From Gluconacetobacter asukensis (GTDB lineage Bacteria; Pseudomonadota; Alphaproteobacteria; Acetobacterales; Acetobacteraceae), in the NCBI RefSeq assembly GCF_014174375.1, contig NZ_JABEQE010000002.1, positions 248,001 to 312,000 on the forward strand: a stretch of DNA of 64,000 nt, in the 5' to 3' direction. A model generated the notes under the pieces. The model saw only the letters and a list, made by a program, of their open reading frames with translations, was not told where the DNA came from and did no database searches. How positions within the stretch are numbered: the first letter of the stretch is position 1; every line of letters starts with the position of its first letter. Shown here piece after piece: positions 53,337-62,428 of this stretch. The position numbers were made by a program, and so were the translations under genes.

Positions 53337-54785
53337 TTACTGTTCCACGATGGCCGTCTGTCCCCGACGCGGCCGGAAGCGCCCTTCCTGCAGCGCCTTC
53401 TCGATATCCTCAAGCGAGGCACCGCGCGTTTCCGGTACCAGGAAATAGACGAACAGGACCGATGCCAGGTTGACCCCGGCATAGAACCACATCGTCCCGC
53501 CCAGCGAGATCGTCTGCACCAGCGTCAGCGCCGTGCTGGTCACCAGCAGGTTGCTGCCCCACAGGGTGGCGGCATGCAGGCTGGTGGCGGTGCCGCGCAT
53601 CGGCAGCGGGAACATCTCGGCCCCCAGCAGCCAGCCGACGACCTGAATGCCGCCCGAATTGAACATCATGAACAGCAGCAGGAAGACAATGATCATCCAG
53701 CTGCCGACACTGCCCTTGTCGGGATGAAGCATGAACATCAGCCCCAGCCCGATCAGGCTGAGGACCGAACCCGGCCCCATGATCAGCATCAGGCGCCGAC
53801 GGCCGACCCGATCGACGACCAGCGAACCGGTCAGCGTCATCGCCAGATAGACGACCGCCACGCCCACGCTGGCCAGCAGCGCCGCCGAATGGCCGAACCC
53901 GGCATCCGACAGGAAGGTGGGGGCGTAATAGATCATCATCTCCAGCCCGCCGCACTGGGTGAAGAACGCCACACCGAACGCCGCGATCAGGGCCGGCCGC
54001 ACCCAGGGCTGGGACAGACCGCGCCATCCCCGCTGATCGTCGGAAACATTTTCGGCAGCCGCGTGAATCTTCTTGATTTCCTTATGGATTTCACGATGAC
54101 TCGTGCGAACCTTGATCAGTTCGCGGATCGCTGCCTTCAACCCCCGGTTCTCCGCCGTCCAGCGCGGGCTGCGCGGCAGGAAGAACATGGCAATGAACAC
54201 GAACAGCGCCGGCCCGGCCGCGATCGCGATCATCGGCCGCCAGCCCCACGCATCGCGCATCGCAAAACCGACGATATTGGCAAGAAAGATGCCAATCCCG
54301 ATCGCCACGTTGAACAGCGTGACCAGCCGCCCGCGCTTTGCCGCCGGCGCCAGTTCCGAAATATACATCGGCACCACCTGCGTCGATCCGCCGACGCCGA
54401 GGCCCAGATAGATACGGGCCGCGATCAGCGTGCCGACATCGGGCGCCATCGAACAGGCCAGCGCCCCCGTCACGAAGACGGCGGTGACGATCATGACGGT
54501 GGTGCGGCGGCCGAACCGTTCGGACAGCCAGCCGGTGCCCACGGCACCGATCACGGCGCCGGCCAGGATCGCCGAGGCCACCAACTCCTGCGCCGTGCTG
54601 CTCAGATGAAAATCCCGCGTGATCAGCAGCAAGGCACCCGAAATGATGCCGGTGTCGTAGCCGTAGAGGCCGCCACATATGGCGGCCACGGCGGCTGCGA
54701 GCCAGAGGGTCAGCCGCGCGTTATCCGAAATCTCGTATTCGGACACATGGGCCAGGCTTGTCGCTTGCGGTGAGAAATTCTGCAT
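53337..54785 (-). CDS. Sugar porter family MFS transporter
   Basis: An inner-membrane sugar:H+ symporter of the GalP/XylE/GLUT family. The ATG at 54785 (GGAG upstream) gives 482 residues. Twelve membrane segments; motifs include GYDTGIISGALLL in TM1, GWLSERFGRRTTVM (motif A), PMYISELAPAAKRGRLV, the TM7 segment QCGGLEMMIYYAPTF and the C-terminal PETRG. In acetic acid bacteria such porters bring glucose, galactose or xylose into the cytoplasm beside periplasmic oxidation. The sugar cannot be read from sequence. Confidence 0.94.
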   Translation of the reverse strand: MQNFSPQATSLAHVSEYEISDNARLTLWLAAAVAAICGGLYGYDTGIISGALLLITRDFHLSSTAQELVASAILAGAVIGAVGTGWLSERFGRRTTVMIVTAVFVTGALACSMAPDVGTLIAARIYLGLGVGGSTQVVPMYISELAPAAKRGRLVTLFNVAIGIGIFLANIVGFAMRDAWGWRPMIAIAAGPALFVFIAMFFLPRSPRWTAENRGLKAAIRELIKVRTSHREIHKEIKKIHAAAENVSDDQRGWRGLSQPWVRPALIAAFGVAFFTQCGGLEMMIYYAPTFLSDAGFGHSAALLASVGVAVVYLAMTLTGSLVVDRVGRRRLMLIMGPGSVLSLIGLGLMFMLHPDKGSVGSWMIIVFLLLFMMFNSGGIQVVGWLLGAEMFPLPMRGTATSLHAATLWGSNLLVTSTALTLVQTISLGGTMWFYAGVNLASVLFVYFLVPETRGASLEDIEKALQEGRFRPRRGQTAIVEQ

Positions 54786-54886
54786 TCTGTTCTCCGTGTT
54801 CGGAAAAAACTGCCCTGGAACTCCTTGCTCCACAGACGCCCCCGGATGGCCGGATTGCCATGCCGGTATCCCGAACCGTGCCGCCG

Positions 54887-56305
54887 TCAGGCAGCAGGCG
54901 AAAGGGCAGCCTTCATGTCCCGGATCGACGCGAGCGTGTCATTGAGCATGCTCCAGTCATCCTGGTCCGCAATCGGCTGCCATATCCGCTCCACTGCGTC
55001 GATCAGCATGGTGCAGGGGACGGATCGGGAAAAATACGGACTGGAAAGATCCAGATCCGGTCGCGGGGAATAGGCATCGATCTGCCGACGCAGCGGCTCG
55101 AACTCCGCACCCGCATAGAAATGGGCATTGGGCCCGTTGAGCGCCCGATGCCTGCTCTGTGTTCCACCATACCAGTCGAAGAACAAATTTTCAAATCCTA
55201 TTCCCGATCGTTCCAGAAACGTCCATGTCTCCGCCGACAGATCGCGGTCCTCATTTCTGGAAAGCGGTGACAAACCAAGGCGTTTCACGATGACGCCGTT
55301 CATCTCAACTTCATAACGATCCGGGAAATCGTCGAAGATCTTCTGAAGATCTTCGATTTCCGTCAGGGGAATCAGGCATTCCGCGAGGCGCGCCAGGGTC
55401 CACAGCGCGGCCTCGGGCTGGCGCCCGAACGCATACAGGCCCGACTGGTCGAAATAGGCTGCGACGAACGAAGGGTCGTATCGGGGCAAGAAGCGCCACG
55501 GGCCGTAATCGAAGCTTTCGCCCGTGATGTTGATATTGTCCGTATTCAGCACACCATGCACAAATCCCGCCCCCATCCACTGGGCCGCCAGACGCGCGAT
55601 GCGGGTGCAGGCAATGTCGAACAGCGACGTCGCCGCATTGTCCCCGCCATGAGTGTCGGGGAAGTAGGTGGCCATGACATAGTCCACCAGCCGCGTCAGG
55701 CTGGCCCGGTCTTCCAGCGCGGCAAGGCGCTGGAAAGTTCCCACACGGATATGCGAATGGCTCAGCCGCGCCAGCACGCACGACCGGGTGGGCGACGGCT
55801 CGTCCCCACGCTGCAGCCGCTCGCCGGTCTCGATCACGCTCAGCGTCCGCGAGGTGTTCACGCCCAGCGCGTCCAGCATTTCACTGGCCAGGATCTCGCG
55901 CACCCCGCCCTTCAGGGTCAGGCGCCCGTCCCCGCCGCGCGACCACGGCGTGCGGCCGCTGCCCTTGGTACCGATATCCAGCAGCCTGCCGTCGCGCGCA
56001 TCCCGCATCTGCGCGAACAGGAAGCCCCGCCCATCGCCCAGGTCGGGATTGTACTGGCGGAACTGGTGCCCGTGATAGCGCAGCGCCAGCGGCGCCGGCA
56101 GCCCGTCGGGCAGCGGGACGAAGCGCCCCAGATGATCGATCCATTCCGCGTCGGTCAGCGTATCCAGCCCGATCCGCGCCGCCGCGTCCTGGTTGCGGAA
56201 GCGCAGGATATGTTCGGGAAAGCGCGCCGCTTCCACCGGGTCGTAGAACGCATCCCCCAGCGTCAGATGCTCACGGGCGGGATGATAGGCGGCAGAGAAC
56301 GGCAT
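54887..56305 (-). CDS. selO: Protein adenylyltransferase SelO (YdiU)
   Basis: A pseudokinase-fold enzyme that transfers AMP from ATP to hydroxyl side chains of target proteins and is linked to oxidative-stress response. It is 472 residues, near the family's 480. Characteristic segments: LRYHGHQFRQYNPDLGDGRG, DIGTKGSGRTPWSRGGDGRLTLKGGVRE (the flipped nucleotide-binding site) and HGVLNTDNINITGESFDYGPW (catalytic and metal Asp). No selenocysteine motif is present. It stands alone, with 70 bp to the next gene. Confidence 0.95.
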   Translation of the reverse strand: MPFSAAYHPAREHLTLGDAFYDPVEAARFPEHILRFRNQDAAARIGLDTLTDAEWIDHLGRFVPLPDGLPAPLALRYHGHQFRQYNPDLGDGRGFLFAQMRDARDGRLLDIGTKGSGRTPWSRGGDGRLTLKGGVREILASEMLDALGVNTSRTLSVIETGERLQRGDEPSPTRSCVLARLSHSHIRVGTFQRLAALEDRASLTRLVDYVMATYFPDTHGGDNAATSLFDIACTRIARLAAQWMGAGFVHGVLNTDNINITGESFDYGPWRFLPRYDPSFVAAYFDQSGLYAFGRQPEAALWTLARLAECLIPLTEIEDLQKIFDDFPDRYEVEMNGVIVKRLGLSPLSRNEDRDLSAETWTFLERSGIGFENLFFDWYGGTQSRHRALNGPNAHFYAGAEFEPLRRQIDAYSPRPDLDLSSPYFSRSVPCTMLIDAVERIWQPIADQDDWSMLNDTLASIRDMKAALSPAA

Positions 56306-56375
56306 GGGTCAAAACCTCGGATCGAGGGTATGGGGCGACTGCCCAAAGGGGCGCGAAGGGGGAAACGGCGCGCGA

Positions 56376-57431
56376 TCACGCCGGTTCGGGAAAGACGGGC
56401 AGGTCCAGCGTATCGGGGCGGGGGGCGAAACAGGCCTCGATCGCCGCATCGCCCAGCGCCTCACCCTCCATCCAGCGCGGCGCGTTGTCCTTGTCGACGA
56501 TCTTGGCCCGCACGCCCTCGGTGAAATCGGGCAGGCGGATCAGGTTGCCGACCAGGCGATATTCCTGCTCCAGCACCGTGTTCAGATCCGGCAGGCGGCG
56601 CGCGGCATGCCAGGCGCGGAACGTGACAAGCAGCGACAGGGGCGAGGCCTGCTCCATCGCCTCGCGGTCTTCGGCCGCCCACGGCTCGGCACTGCACGCC
56701 AGCCGGTCGCGGATCGTCCCCAGGTCCGGCGCGTCATAGAGCGCGTTGATCGCCGCCAGCTCCTCCTGGACCGGGCGCGGGACGGCAGGGGCCAGATCCA
56801 CCACCTCACCCGCCGGCCGCCGGGCGAGGGCGGCCGCCAGTTCCGGCAGGTCCGACGCCGCCAGCATCCGGTCGGCAAAGCCCGCGACCACGGCCTGCCC
56901 GCCCTGCATCCGGCCGCCCGTCAGGGCCAGGCGCAACCCGTACAGCCCCGGCGCGCGGGACAGCAGGTACGACCCGCCCGCATCGGGCGTCAGCCCGATC
57001 GCAACCTCCGGCATGGCCAGCACGCTGCGTTCGGTCACGATCCGGTGACGGACATGCGCACCCAGCCCGACCCCGCCGCCCATCGTGATCCCGTCCATGA
57101 ACGACACGACCGGCTTGGGATATCCCGCCAGGACCGAGACCAGCCGATAGCCCGCACGGAACACCTGCGCCGCCGCATCGGGCCCCGCGTCGCGCGCCAG
57201 GGTGTAAAGGGCCCGCAGGTCCCCGCCGGCCGAAAACGCCCGGGGGCTGGTACTGTCGATCAGCACCGTCTCGACCGCCGGGTCATCCCGCCACGCGGCG
57301 AGCACCGCAGCGATCCCGCGATAGAGCGTAATATCCAGCGCATTCAGCGCCTTGGGGCGATTGACCGTCAGCCGCCCCAGGCGGCCCTGGCGGGAAATCA
57401 GCAGCGTATCGTCCGTCGCGTCGGCCTGCAT
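56376..57431 (-). CDS. Enoyl-CoA hydratase/isomerase family, 3-hydroxyisobutyryl-CoA hydrolase-like
   Basis: 351 residues, the length of 3-hydroxyisobutyryl-CoA hydrolases rather than of short enoyl-CoA hydratases (about 260). The oxyanion-hole segment is AFSAGGDLRALY, followed by GITMGGGVGLGAH, and the catalytic-Glu segment MPEVAIGLTPDAGGSYLLSR closely matches that subfamily. It would act in valine degradation or as a general acyl-CoA hydrolase. No other valine-catabolic gene lies nearby, so the pathway assignment is moderate. Confidence 0.88.
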   Translation of the reverse strand: MQADATDDTLLISRQGRLGRLTVNRPKALNALDITLYRGIAAVLAAWRDDPAVETVLIDSTSPRAFSAGGDLRALYTLARDAGPDAAAQVFRAGYRLVSVLAGYPKPVVSFMDGITMGGGVGLGAHVRHRIVTERSVLAMPEVAIGLTPDAGGSYLLSRAPGLYGLRLALTGGRMQGGQAVVAGFADRMLAASDLPELAAALARRPAGEVVDLAPAVPRPVQEELAAINALYDAPDLGTIRDRLACSAEPWAAEDREAMEQASPLSLLVTFRAWHAARRLPDLNTVLEQEYRLVGNLIRLPDFTEGVRAKIVDKDNAPRWMEGEALGDAAIEACFAPRPDTLDLPVFPEPA

Positions 57432-57536
57432 GATGATGAGTTCCTTCCGTTTTCCCTGTCGTGATACTATGCCAGAACGATCAATGATGAAGATGTCGCC
57501 CCTACAGGAATGGAGGACGGCAGGAAGGGCGCGGGC

Positions 57537-58034
57537 ATGAGTGTGGATTCCCAGACCTATCGGGACGCGATGGCGCGGCTGGGCGCGGCAGTGAATGTGG
57601 TCACGACCGGCACGCTGGCCGACCCGGTGGGCTTCACCGCTTCGGCCGTCTGTTCCGTCAGCGACGCCCCGCCCACACTGCTGGTGTGCATGAACCGCGC
57701 ATCACGTGCGCGCGATGCCTTTCATACCGGCGGGCCGATCTGCATCAATGTCCTGTCCGCCGGCCAGCGCGACATTTCAGGCACCTTCGCCGGGCCGCTG
57801 GACATGTACGAGCGGTTTACGGTCGGCCATTGGACGACGCTGGCGACCGGCGCGCCGGCGCTGGAGGAGGCCGTGGCCTCCTTCGACTGCCGGATCGACC
57901 GGATTGTCGAGGTCGGCACCCACAGCGTCATATTCGGTGTGGTCGAAGCCATCCGCATCGGCGCGCCGGTGGGGGGCCTAGTCTATTTCAACCGTGCTTA
58001 TCACGTGCTGCCGCATGGCGGCCACGACCACTGA
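57537..58034 (+). CDS. Flavin reductase family protein (HpaC/RutF-like)
   Basis: 165 residues from the ATG at 57537 (GGAAGG 8 bases upstream). It has the split-barrel FMN-binding fold of NAD(P)H:flavin reductases: VNVVTTGTLADPVGFTASAVCSVSDAPPTLLVCMNR, then INVLSAGQ and a C-terminal LVYFNRAYHVL. Such proteins supply reduced flavin to a partner monooxygenase, but none is encoded nearby. It is divergent from the enoyl-CoA hydratase-type gene. Confidence 0.9.
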   Translation: MSVDSQTYRDAMARLGAAVNVVTTGTLADPVGFTASAVCSVSDAPPTLLVCMNRASRARDAFHTGGPICINVLSAGQRDISGTFAGPLDMYERFTVGHWTTLATGAPALEEAVASFDCRIDRIVEVGTHSVIFGVVEAIRIGAPVGGLVYFNRAYHVLPHGGHDH

Positions 58035-58071
58035 CCCCGCTTGCCGATCCCACTGTCTGGAGACATGCGCG

Positions 58072-58197
58072 ATGTCCTCACGCCGCCGCCTGGAACACCC
58101 GCCGGTCATTGACGGCCGGATGCTGCTTGCCCTGCATGCCGGGCTGGGAACCGTGCTGGCCCTGATGGCATGGTGGTGCTGGTCCCTGCCGCCCTGA
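58072..58197 (+). CDS. Small single-membrane-segment protein (41 aa)
   Basis: A 41-codon frame with GGAG about 9 bases before the ATG, 37 bp after the flavin reductase stop. The first half is basic and hydrophilic (MSSRRRLEHPPV), and the second is one predicted membrane helix (LLALHAGLGTVLALMAWWCW). No family is recognised. It may be a small membrane protein cotranscribed with the flavin reductase, or chance. Confidence 0.4.
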   Translation: MSSRRRLEHPPVIDGRMLLALHAGLGTVLALMAWWCWSLPP

Positions 58198-58257
58198 ACA
58201 GGGCCGACAAGGCAGGGGACGAACCAGGATCGGAAAGCGGGTCGAAAGCCCGTTCCA

Positions 58258-59073
58258 TCAGGTTTCGTCGGTACTTTCACGCCCCCCGGTGAAGCGCCAG
58301 GTGCCGACGGCCAGATAAAAGCCCGTGCTGAGCGCGCTGATCCAGAACGAGGCCGGGCAATCGGTCCACCAGGACAGGGCCAGTCCACCCCAACCCGCCC
58401 CGATTGCAAACAGGACCGACAACACGATCCCCCATCCCGGCGTGGCCGTCAGGCGCTGCGCCGTCGCCGCCGGCCCGACCATCAGCGCGAAGACCAGCAG
58501 CACGCCGGTAATCTGCACGCATTCCGCCGTCACAACCGCAACGATGGCCAGGAAGATGGTGGATACCATGCGCAGCTTTACACCACGGGCCTCCGCCGTC
58601 TCGGGCTGGAGGCTGGCGAACAGCAGCGGCCGCGACAGCGCCGCCATGGCCAGCACGCATCCCACACCCAGCACCAGCAGCCACCCCAGCATCGACCGGT
58701 CCACCCCCAGTACGTTGCCGAACAGCAGCGCCGTGGCGCGGGTGGCCGATGTGGTCAGGAAGTGCAGGAACAGAAGACCGCAGCCCAGCATGCAGGACAG
58801 GACCAGCCCGATGGTGACATCCCGCCCCTGCGTGGTGCCGCGCCCACCCAGCCCCATGGCCACCCCGGCCAGGACCGTGGCGCCCATCAGCCCCCAGAAG
58901 GGCGGCATGCCCACCAGCAGCGCGCCGGTCGCCCCCGCAAAGCCGACATGCGACAGCGCGTGGCCGGCAAAGCTCTCGCCCCGCAGCACCATGAAATAAC
59001 CGACCAGCCCGGAGAGGATCGCAACGATACCCGTCGCGGCAAAGGCATGGCGCATGAATTCGAAGGCGAACAT
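58258..59073 (-). CDS. znuB: Zinc ABC transporter permease
   Basis: An inner-membrane permease of a class 3 metal ABC importer, 271 residues with about eight membrane helices. Family features: GYFMVLRGESFAGHALSHVGFAGATGALLVG near the N-terminus and the central VKLRMVSTIFLAIVAVVTAECVQITGVLLVFALMVGPAATAQRL. It is downstream of znuC on the same strand and completes znuA-znuC-znuB. Zinc is inferred from the adjacent Zur-type regulator and site. Confidence 0.94.
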   Translation of the reverse strand: MFAFEFMRHAFAATGIVAILSGLVGYFMVLRGESFAGHALSHVGFAGATGALLVGMPPFWGLMGATVLAGVAMGLGGRGTTQGRDVTIGLVLSCMLGCGLLFLHFLTTSATRATALLFGNVLGVDRSMLGWLLVLGVGCVLAMAALSRPLLFASLQPETAEARGVKLRMVSTIFLAIVAVVTAECVQITGVLLVFALMVGPAATAQRLTATPGWGIVLSVLFAIGAGWGGLALSWWTDCPASFWISALSTGFYLAVGTWRFTGGRESTDET

Positions 59074-59131
59074 GATCGGATGCTACCGGTTCCGGACAGA
59101 AAAACAGAAAAGAAGAAGCGCCACCGCCCGC

Positions 59132-59977
59132 TCACGACTGCACCACCCCGTCAGCAACGACAAAGATGCGCCCGTTCGCCCGGATCACCTCGACCGGCAT
59201 GCCATACAGGGCACTCAGCACCGGGCCGGTCACGACCTCATCCACCGTGCCCAGTCGCGCCGCCCCGCGCCCCACATACAGCACCCGGTCCATCACCCCC
59301 AGCAGCGGGTTGAGATCATGGGTGGAAAACAGCACCGCGATGCCGAGCTGGCGGCGGATCGTATCCACCAGCGCCACGACTTCCCGCGCGCGATGGGGGT
59401 CGAGGCTGGCCAGCGGTTCGTCCAGCAGCAGCAGGCGGGGCCGCCCCAGCAGGGCCTGCGCCAGCAGCAACCGCTGGCGTTCGCCGCCCGAAAGATGGTC
59501 GATCGGCCGGCGCGCCAGATGCATGGCCCCCACCAGATCCAGCACCCGGTCGATTTCCATCGCATCATGGCGGCGATGCCGGCCGGGGCGCCAGTCGCAG
59601 GGCAGGCCCCAGCGTTCGCCATGCAGGGCGGCGGCAATGAAGCTGCGCCCGTCCAGGCGCGGCGCCGAGCGGGCCGGGAATTGCGGCAGATAGCCGATAT
59701 CGTGATTGCCCCGCCCCACCGGCCGGCCGAAGACCGAAATCCGCCCGGCCGCCACCGGCACCACGCCCAGAATGGCGCGGATCAGGCTGCTCTTGCCCGC
59801 GCCGTTCGGCCCCAGCATGCCGACGAAAGCCCCGGCAGGCACCGTCAGCCCGACATCGGACAGGATAATGCGGTCGCCGATGCGCAGCGTGACATGCGCC
59901 ATGTCGACCGGCGGCATGGCGGGGGATGCCGGCGCGGGCGGTCCGCCGCAGCACCCATGGCCGTCATGACCGTTCAT
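59132..59977 (-). CDS. znuC: Zinc ABC transporter ATP-binding protein
   Basis: The ATPase of the importer, 281 residues. Walker A is GPNGAGKSS, the signature is LSGGERQRLLLAQAL, and Walker B is LLLLDEPLASLD. The N-terminus carries an extra Cys/His-rich stretch (NGHDGHGCCGG, residues 2-12) that could bind metal and is not part of the standard domain. Its start overlaps the znuA stop by ATGA, implying coupled translation. Confidence 0.95.
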   Translation of the reverse strand: MNGHDGHGCCGGPPAPASPAMPPVDMAHVTLRIGDRIILSDVGLTVPAGAFVGMLGPNGAGKSSLIRAILGVVPVAAGRISVFGRPVGRGNHDIGYLPQFPARSAPRLDGRSFIAAALHGERWGLPCDWRPGRHRRHDAMEIDRVLDLVGAMHLARRPIDHLSGGERQRLLLAQALLGRPRLLLLDEPLASLDPHRAREVVALVDTIRRQLGIAVLFSTHDLNPLLGVMDRVLYVGRGAARLGTVDEVVTGPVLSALYGMPVEVIRANGRIFVVADGVVQS

Positions 59978-60915
59978 GCGGGCCCCTGGGCCGATCCTTG
60001 GGCGAGGGCCTGTTCCAGACGGTCCAGCACCCCGCCGATCCAGTCCTGATAGCGCGTGCCCGGCGGCAGGCTTTCGCCGACCCGCAGCACGGCAATGCCC
60101 GCCCCCCGCGCCAGATGGTCCAGCCGTTCGGTGGCCGGGCCGGTCGTCTGTTCGTTCAGGATCAGGACCCGCACCCGCCGCGCCGTCAGGTCCTGTTCGA
60201 ACCCGGCAACCTCCGCGGGACCGGGATCGGTGCCGTTCATGACCGCACGCTGGAAGTCCGCATCATGCATCGTCAGACCGATCTGCCGTGTCATCAGGCC
60301 GAAGATCGGTTCGGACGCGGCCACCGGCACCCCATGATACCGTTCCCTCAGCAGCGCGATCCGCTGCTGAAGCGGCACCAGCGTGTCCAGGAACCGTTGC
60401 AGGCGGGCCTGCAATGCCGCACGGCGATCGGGGCGGATCGCGCCGCAATCGGCGGCGAATGCCGTCGCGACCGCGCGCACCATCGACAGGTCGTACCAGA
60501 AATGGGCATTGTCGCCGTCCCGCCAGCCGACCAGTGCCGCGACGGTCAGCACGACCGGCCGGTCGGCGCTACCGCCCCCCTCCATCAGCCGATCGATCCA
60601 GCCGTCATATCCTCCGCCATTGGCGATCACGATCCGTGCCGTGCCCAGCCGTCGCCCATCCATCGGACTGGCCTCGAACGCATGCGGGTCGGTGGCGGGA
60701 TTGGTCAGGATGCTGCTCACGGCGACATCGGCCCCCCCGACCTGGCGCGCGATATCGCCCCAGACCGCTTCGGCGGCAACAACGGCAATCGGACTGTCGG
60801 CACGGGCCGACCGCCCCACCGATGCCGCCAGCATGACAGCCATCAGCCAGGCGCAGACCAGGCGAACCAGGCCCGACCGGGCGAGACGAAGGGGCAATAT
60901 AAGGTCAGCAGACAC
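59974..60915 (-). CDS. znuA: Zinc ABC transporter substrate-binding protein
   Basis: A periplasmic cluster A-I metal-binding protein, 313 residues with a signal peptide cut after SARA. Presumed metal ligands are His in DPHAFEASP and His in AHFWYD; the third position reads ASEPIFG, so Glu or another residue replaces the usual His, and the acidic NEQTTGP follows. The long His-rich loop of ZnuA is absent. Zinc is favoured by the Zur box 37 bp upstream, but Mn cannot be excluded. The start is a GTG at 60915 with no clear ribosome-binding site. Confidence 0.88.
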   Translation of the reverse strand: MSADLILPLRLARSGLVRLVCAWLMAVMLAASVGRSARADSPIAVVAAEAVWGDIARQVGGADVAVSSILTNPATDPHAFEASPMDGRRLGTARIVIANGGGYDGWIDRLMEGGGSADRPVVLTVAALVGWRDGDNAHFWYDLSMVRAVATAFAADCGAIRPDRRAALQARLQRFLDTLVPLQQRIALLRERYHGVPVAASEPIFGLMTRQIGLTMHDADFQRAVMNGTDPGPAEVAGFEQDLTARRVRVLILNEQTTGPATERLDHLARGAGIAVLRVGESLPPGTRYQDWIGGVLDRLEQALAQGSAQGPA

Positions 60916-60951
60916 GCGACAGGCCGTCAGCAGGAGGGTTGGCAGGTCAAA

Positions 60952-60972
60952 ATACGTTATAATGTAACATAT
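60952..60972. promoter_or_regulatory. Zur box between znuA and zur
   Basis: ATACGTTATA-A-TGTAACATAT, a palindrome matching at 8 of 10 paired positions, with the GTTATANTNTAAC core typical of alphaproteobacterial Zur boxes. It lies 37 bp upstream of znuA and 96 bp upstream of zur, in their shared divergent promoter. Repression by Zn-loaded Zur is a strong inference. Confidence 0.75.
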
Positions 60973-61067
60973 TTGAAGCCTTCATATAACGCGCTTTCCG
61001 GCGTATGGAAACCAGGGTGCCGCTCGGGCGGCATCTCTGAACAGATCGGGGGCATGGCGCGGCAGGT

Positions 61068-61559
61068 ATGGCGGGGACGAGTTTCGCCGAAAAGACCGAG
61101 ACACGGCTGGATAATGCCGAGCGCTTGTGCGCCGCGCATGGCTCGCGGTTGACCGATCTGCGGCGCCAGGTGCTGGGCCTGGTGCTGGAGGCCGCGCGCC
61201 CGGTCGGCGCCTATGACCTGCTGGACGGATTGCGCGCCGACAAGAAGGGCGCCGCCCCGCCTACGGTCTACCGCGCACTGGATTTTCTGCTGGAAGAGGG
61301 GCTGATCCACAAGATCGAGCGCCTGTCGGCTTTCGTGGGCTGCACGCATGCGCTGGATGGCAGCCATACCGAGGCAGGCCATCCTCATGCGGCGCAATTT
61401 CTGATCTGTACCGGCTGCGGCCAGGTGACCGAACTGGACGACCACGGCATCCTGCATGCGCTGATCGATGCCACGCGGCATATCGGCTTCACGGTGCGCC
61501 ACTCGACCGTCGAGGCAGAAGGGCTATGCGCCGCCTGCCGCGACGTCGCAACGGCCTAA
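61068..61559 (+). CDS. zur: Fur-family zinc-responsive regulator Zur
   Basis: 163 residues of the Fur superfamily. The N-terminal winged helix (RLTDLRRQVLGLVLEAARPVGAYDLLDGLR...APPTVYRALDFLLEEGLIHKIERLSAFVGC) and the C-terminal Cys pairs FLICTGCG and LCAACR are those of Zur proteins rather than Fur. It is divergent from znuACB across a palindromic Zur box. It represses zinc uptake when zinc is sufficient. Confidence 0.93.
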   Translation: MAGTSFAEKTETRLDNAERLCAAHGSRLTDLRRQVLGLVLEAARPVGAYDLLDGLRADKKGAAPPTVYRALDFLLEEGLIHKIERLSAFVGCTHALDGSHTEAGHPHAAQFLICTGCGQVTELDDHGILHALIDATRHIGFTVRHSTVEAEGLCAACRDVATA

Positions 61560-61623
61560 GGCGCGGGCCGGCTGGCATGGCGGTCCACTTCAGACTTCAC
61601 GGCGAACGGCACGACTGAGGATT

Positions 61624-62406
61624 ATGGTGAGCAACGGCTACAGGGTCAGGCCGACCGGCCTGACGACCCGGAATTCGGAACGCATGATCTTCCGGATAGA
61701 CGATATGCAGGGGCGGCCGCGCGCGCGGATCGCCGCGAAAGATGGTGCCCAGGCCCTGATGCTGTTCTGGCAACGGCGCGGCCGGCAGATCATGGCCGAA
61801 GCCCTGCCCGACCCTGACCCCGTAGCCACCCTGCGACGGAATTTCGACATGGCACGCATCCTCCCGGATACCGCCGAACTGCCGCTGCCCGAACCGGCAC
61901 CCCGCGCCGCCACACAGCCCGCGACCCGCCGGCCGCGCACACCGCGCCCGGTGCGCGACACCACAGACGCCGGACAGAACGATTTGTTCGCATCGGCCGC
62001 CGCCAGCCCGCCGCCTGCCGCCCCGCCAAAAGCCGAACCCACGCCACCTCGGCGGCAGGTCAGGCATCTGGATGCCGAGACCCTGCAACTGGCGCGCGTC
62101 CATTTTCGCGGGCTTCAGGCGTCCGACCCCGCCGACAGCTATCTGTACCACATCACGACCGAAGAAAATGCCGACGCCATGCTGCGCGACGGCCTAGCCA
62201 TGAGCCGCCGCCATCCTCTGCTGCTGACCGAGCGGGGCGGCGTGCCCTACTGGCTGTCCCTGGTGGCTGATGACGATGATGCCAGCGAAGCCGATATCGC
62301 CGTGCTGCGCATGAAGCGCTTCATGATCGACGATCTGATCGAGGACGATCCGGATTCGACGCGCAGCTCGGGCAGCCCGAGCTACTTCCTGACCGGCAAC
62401 ACCTGA
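61624..62406 (+). CDS. Unknown protein with possible ADP-ribosyltransferase-like C-terminal domain
   Basis: 260 residues from the ATG at 61624 (GAGGAT upstream). Residues about 95-155 are Pro/Ala/Arg-rich linker. The C-terminal part (about 175-260) reads SYLYHITTEENADAMLRDGLAMSRRHPLLLTERGG and later VLRMKRFMIDDLIEDD...YFLTGN. The H-x-T start, the helix ending in GL and the L-x-T strand recall ADP-ribosyltransferase-fold proteins (KptA, DarT, PARP-like); this is pattern resemblance only. It follows zur and precedes the asparaginase gene by 22 bp, so it is probably cotranscribed with asparaginase. Confidence 0.65.
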   Translation: MVSNGYRVRPTGLTTRNSERMIFRIDDMQGRPRARIAAKDGAQALMLFWQRRGRQIMAEALPDPDPVATLRRNFDMARILPDTAELPLPEPAPRAATQPATRRPRTPRPVRDTTDAGQNDLFASAAASPPPAAPPKAEPTPPRRQVRHLDAETLQLARVHFRGLQASDPADSYLYHITTEENADAMLRDGLAMSRRHPLLLTERGGVPYWLSLVADDDDASEADIAVLRMKRFMIDDLIEDDPDSTRSSGSPSYFLTGNT

Positions 62407-62428
62407 CCCCCGAGGACGACACCCAGCC

